From Proteromonas lacertae (lineage: Eukaryota > Sar > Bigyra > Opalinata > Proteromonadidae): a stretch of DNA of 64,000 nt. The stretch is taken from positions 124,001 to 188,000 of the forward strand of contig NGBS01000873.1 in NCBI GenBank assembly GCA_002245135.1, in the 5' to 3' direction. Both the position numbers and the translations under genes were made by a program. This document shows positions 63,715-64,000 of the stretch, piece after piece. The notes under the pieces were generated by a model. The model had not been told where the DNA came from. It made no database searches and worked only from the letters and a program-made list of their open reading frames with translations. Within the stretch, counting starts at the first letter, position 1. Every line of letters starts with the position of its first letter.

Positions 63715-64000
63715 CTATACTACACTACTTTCAGGATTAACTTTCTTACTTTTGTTTAGTTTGTATTTATAAATATAGAATATCATTCCTAAAATACATC
63801 CTATTAAAATTATTGATCCAACAGTAACTAAACTTATCAATAAAGCTGGTGAATCTTTTTTATTACTTGATTCGTTTGATTGTTCTTCTTCCTCCTGTTA
63901 TTTCAACATCCGCTGTTGTGATAATATGTTCTTCTGGAGTAGTAAAAGTTGTTGTTATAGATGGTGTTGTTGTTGTTGTTGCTTTTTCTGTAGTTGCTGT
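63715..64000 (-). CDS. Thr-rich type I membrane protein, C-terminal part only
   Basis: The minus-strand frame ends at 63715 with YKYKLNKSKKVNPESSVV. Upstream is one transmembrane helix (LLISLVTVGSIILIGCILGMIFYIY), an acidic EEEEQSNESSNKKD juxtamembrane stretch, and a Thr-rich, probably O-glycosylated ectodomain (TTTTTPSITTTFTTPEEH) that runs off the right edge. A one-base inconsistency near 63893 separates the Thr-rich and acidic parts. It looks like a surface protein with a short tail; the N-terminus is outside the window. Confidence 0.6.

Overview
The window is nuclear DNA from a very AT-rich, gene-dense unicellular eukaryote. Poly-Asn, poly-Gln and poly-Thr tracts are common, most intergenic gaps are only tens to a few hundred bases, and nearly every gene carries tiny introns. 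I resolved the exact ends of more than 60 GT-AG introns of about 21-59 nt (donor mostly GTAT, acceptor mostly ATAG or TTAG). TAA, TAG and TGA all act as ordinary stops, so the standard code applies. The lineage cannot be fixed from this window. The gene content (GARP-type Myb factor, class C receptor, minor-spliceosome proteins, cytosolic carboxypeptidase) suits a free-living or amoeboid/flagellate protist and excludes bacteria.

Layout. 1-10 kb: a large unrecognised gene, a small coiled protein, a U1-like zinc-finger protein, a cytosolic carboxypeptidase, a mitochondrial Coa1-thioredoxin fusion and an Asn-rich EF-hand-like protein. 10-18 kb: a THADA/Trm732 homologue in 12 exons, a 51-residue small gene, and a CDK5RAP1/MiaB-type tRNA methylthiotransferase with a mitochondrial presequence. 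18-23 kb: a PDCD7 (U11/U12-59K) homologue, a PH-domain protein, GMP synthase and a DEK-C/multi-HMG-box protein. 23-26.7 kb: a damaged BTB-Ig-SPRY gene and a decayed stretch. 26.7-34.5 kb: an importin-alpha-like ARM/kinase-like/LRR fusion, a Kelch-TM-RING ligase, a GARP Myb factor, a ZMAT5 (U11/U12-20K) homologue and riboflavin synthase. 34.6-41.6 kb: a coiled-coil protein, a possible axonemal protein, a 27-residue ORF, a cytidine-deaminase/SAM/EF-hand fusion and UDP-glucose 4-epimerase. 41.7-49.3 kb: an acidic tandem-repeat protein, a five-MLLE RNA-binding protein, a kinase-like gene, a cyclin Y homologue and LSM7. 49.3-61.2 kb: one giant receptor of about 3,800 residues with roughly nine tandem venus-flytrap modules and a class C seven-helix domain. 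61.3-64 kb: the second BTB-Ig-SPRY copy and the 3' end of a Thr-rich membrane protein.

The most striking signal is a minor (U12-type) splicing system visible from both sides. Two specific proteins of the U11/U12 di-snRNP are encoded here. Four introns in three genes begin ATATC, carry a YTTAAT-like branch motif 12-17 nt before the end and finish in AC (three) or AG (one). Three of them repair what otherwise look like frameshifts or a stop in conserved domains. A GT-AG-only gene finder would break the giant receptor and the Kelch-RING gene at these points.

Several genes also carry single-base frameshifts, often at short homopolymers, that no intron explains. These look more like consensus errors than biology, but both BTB-Ig-SPRY copies are damaged in different places and may be true pseudogenes.
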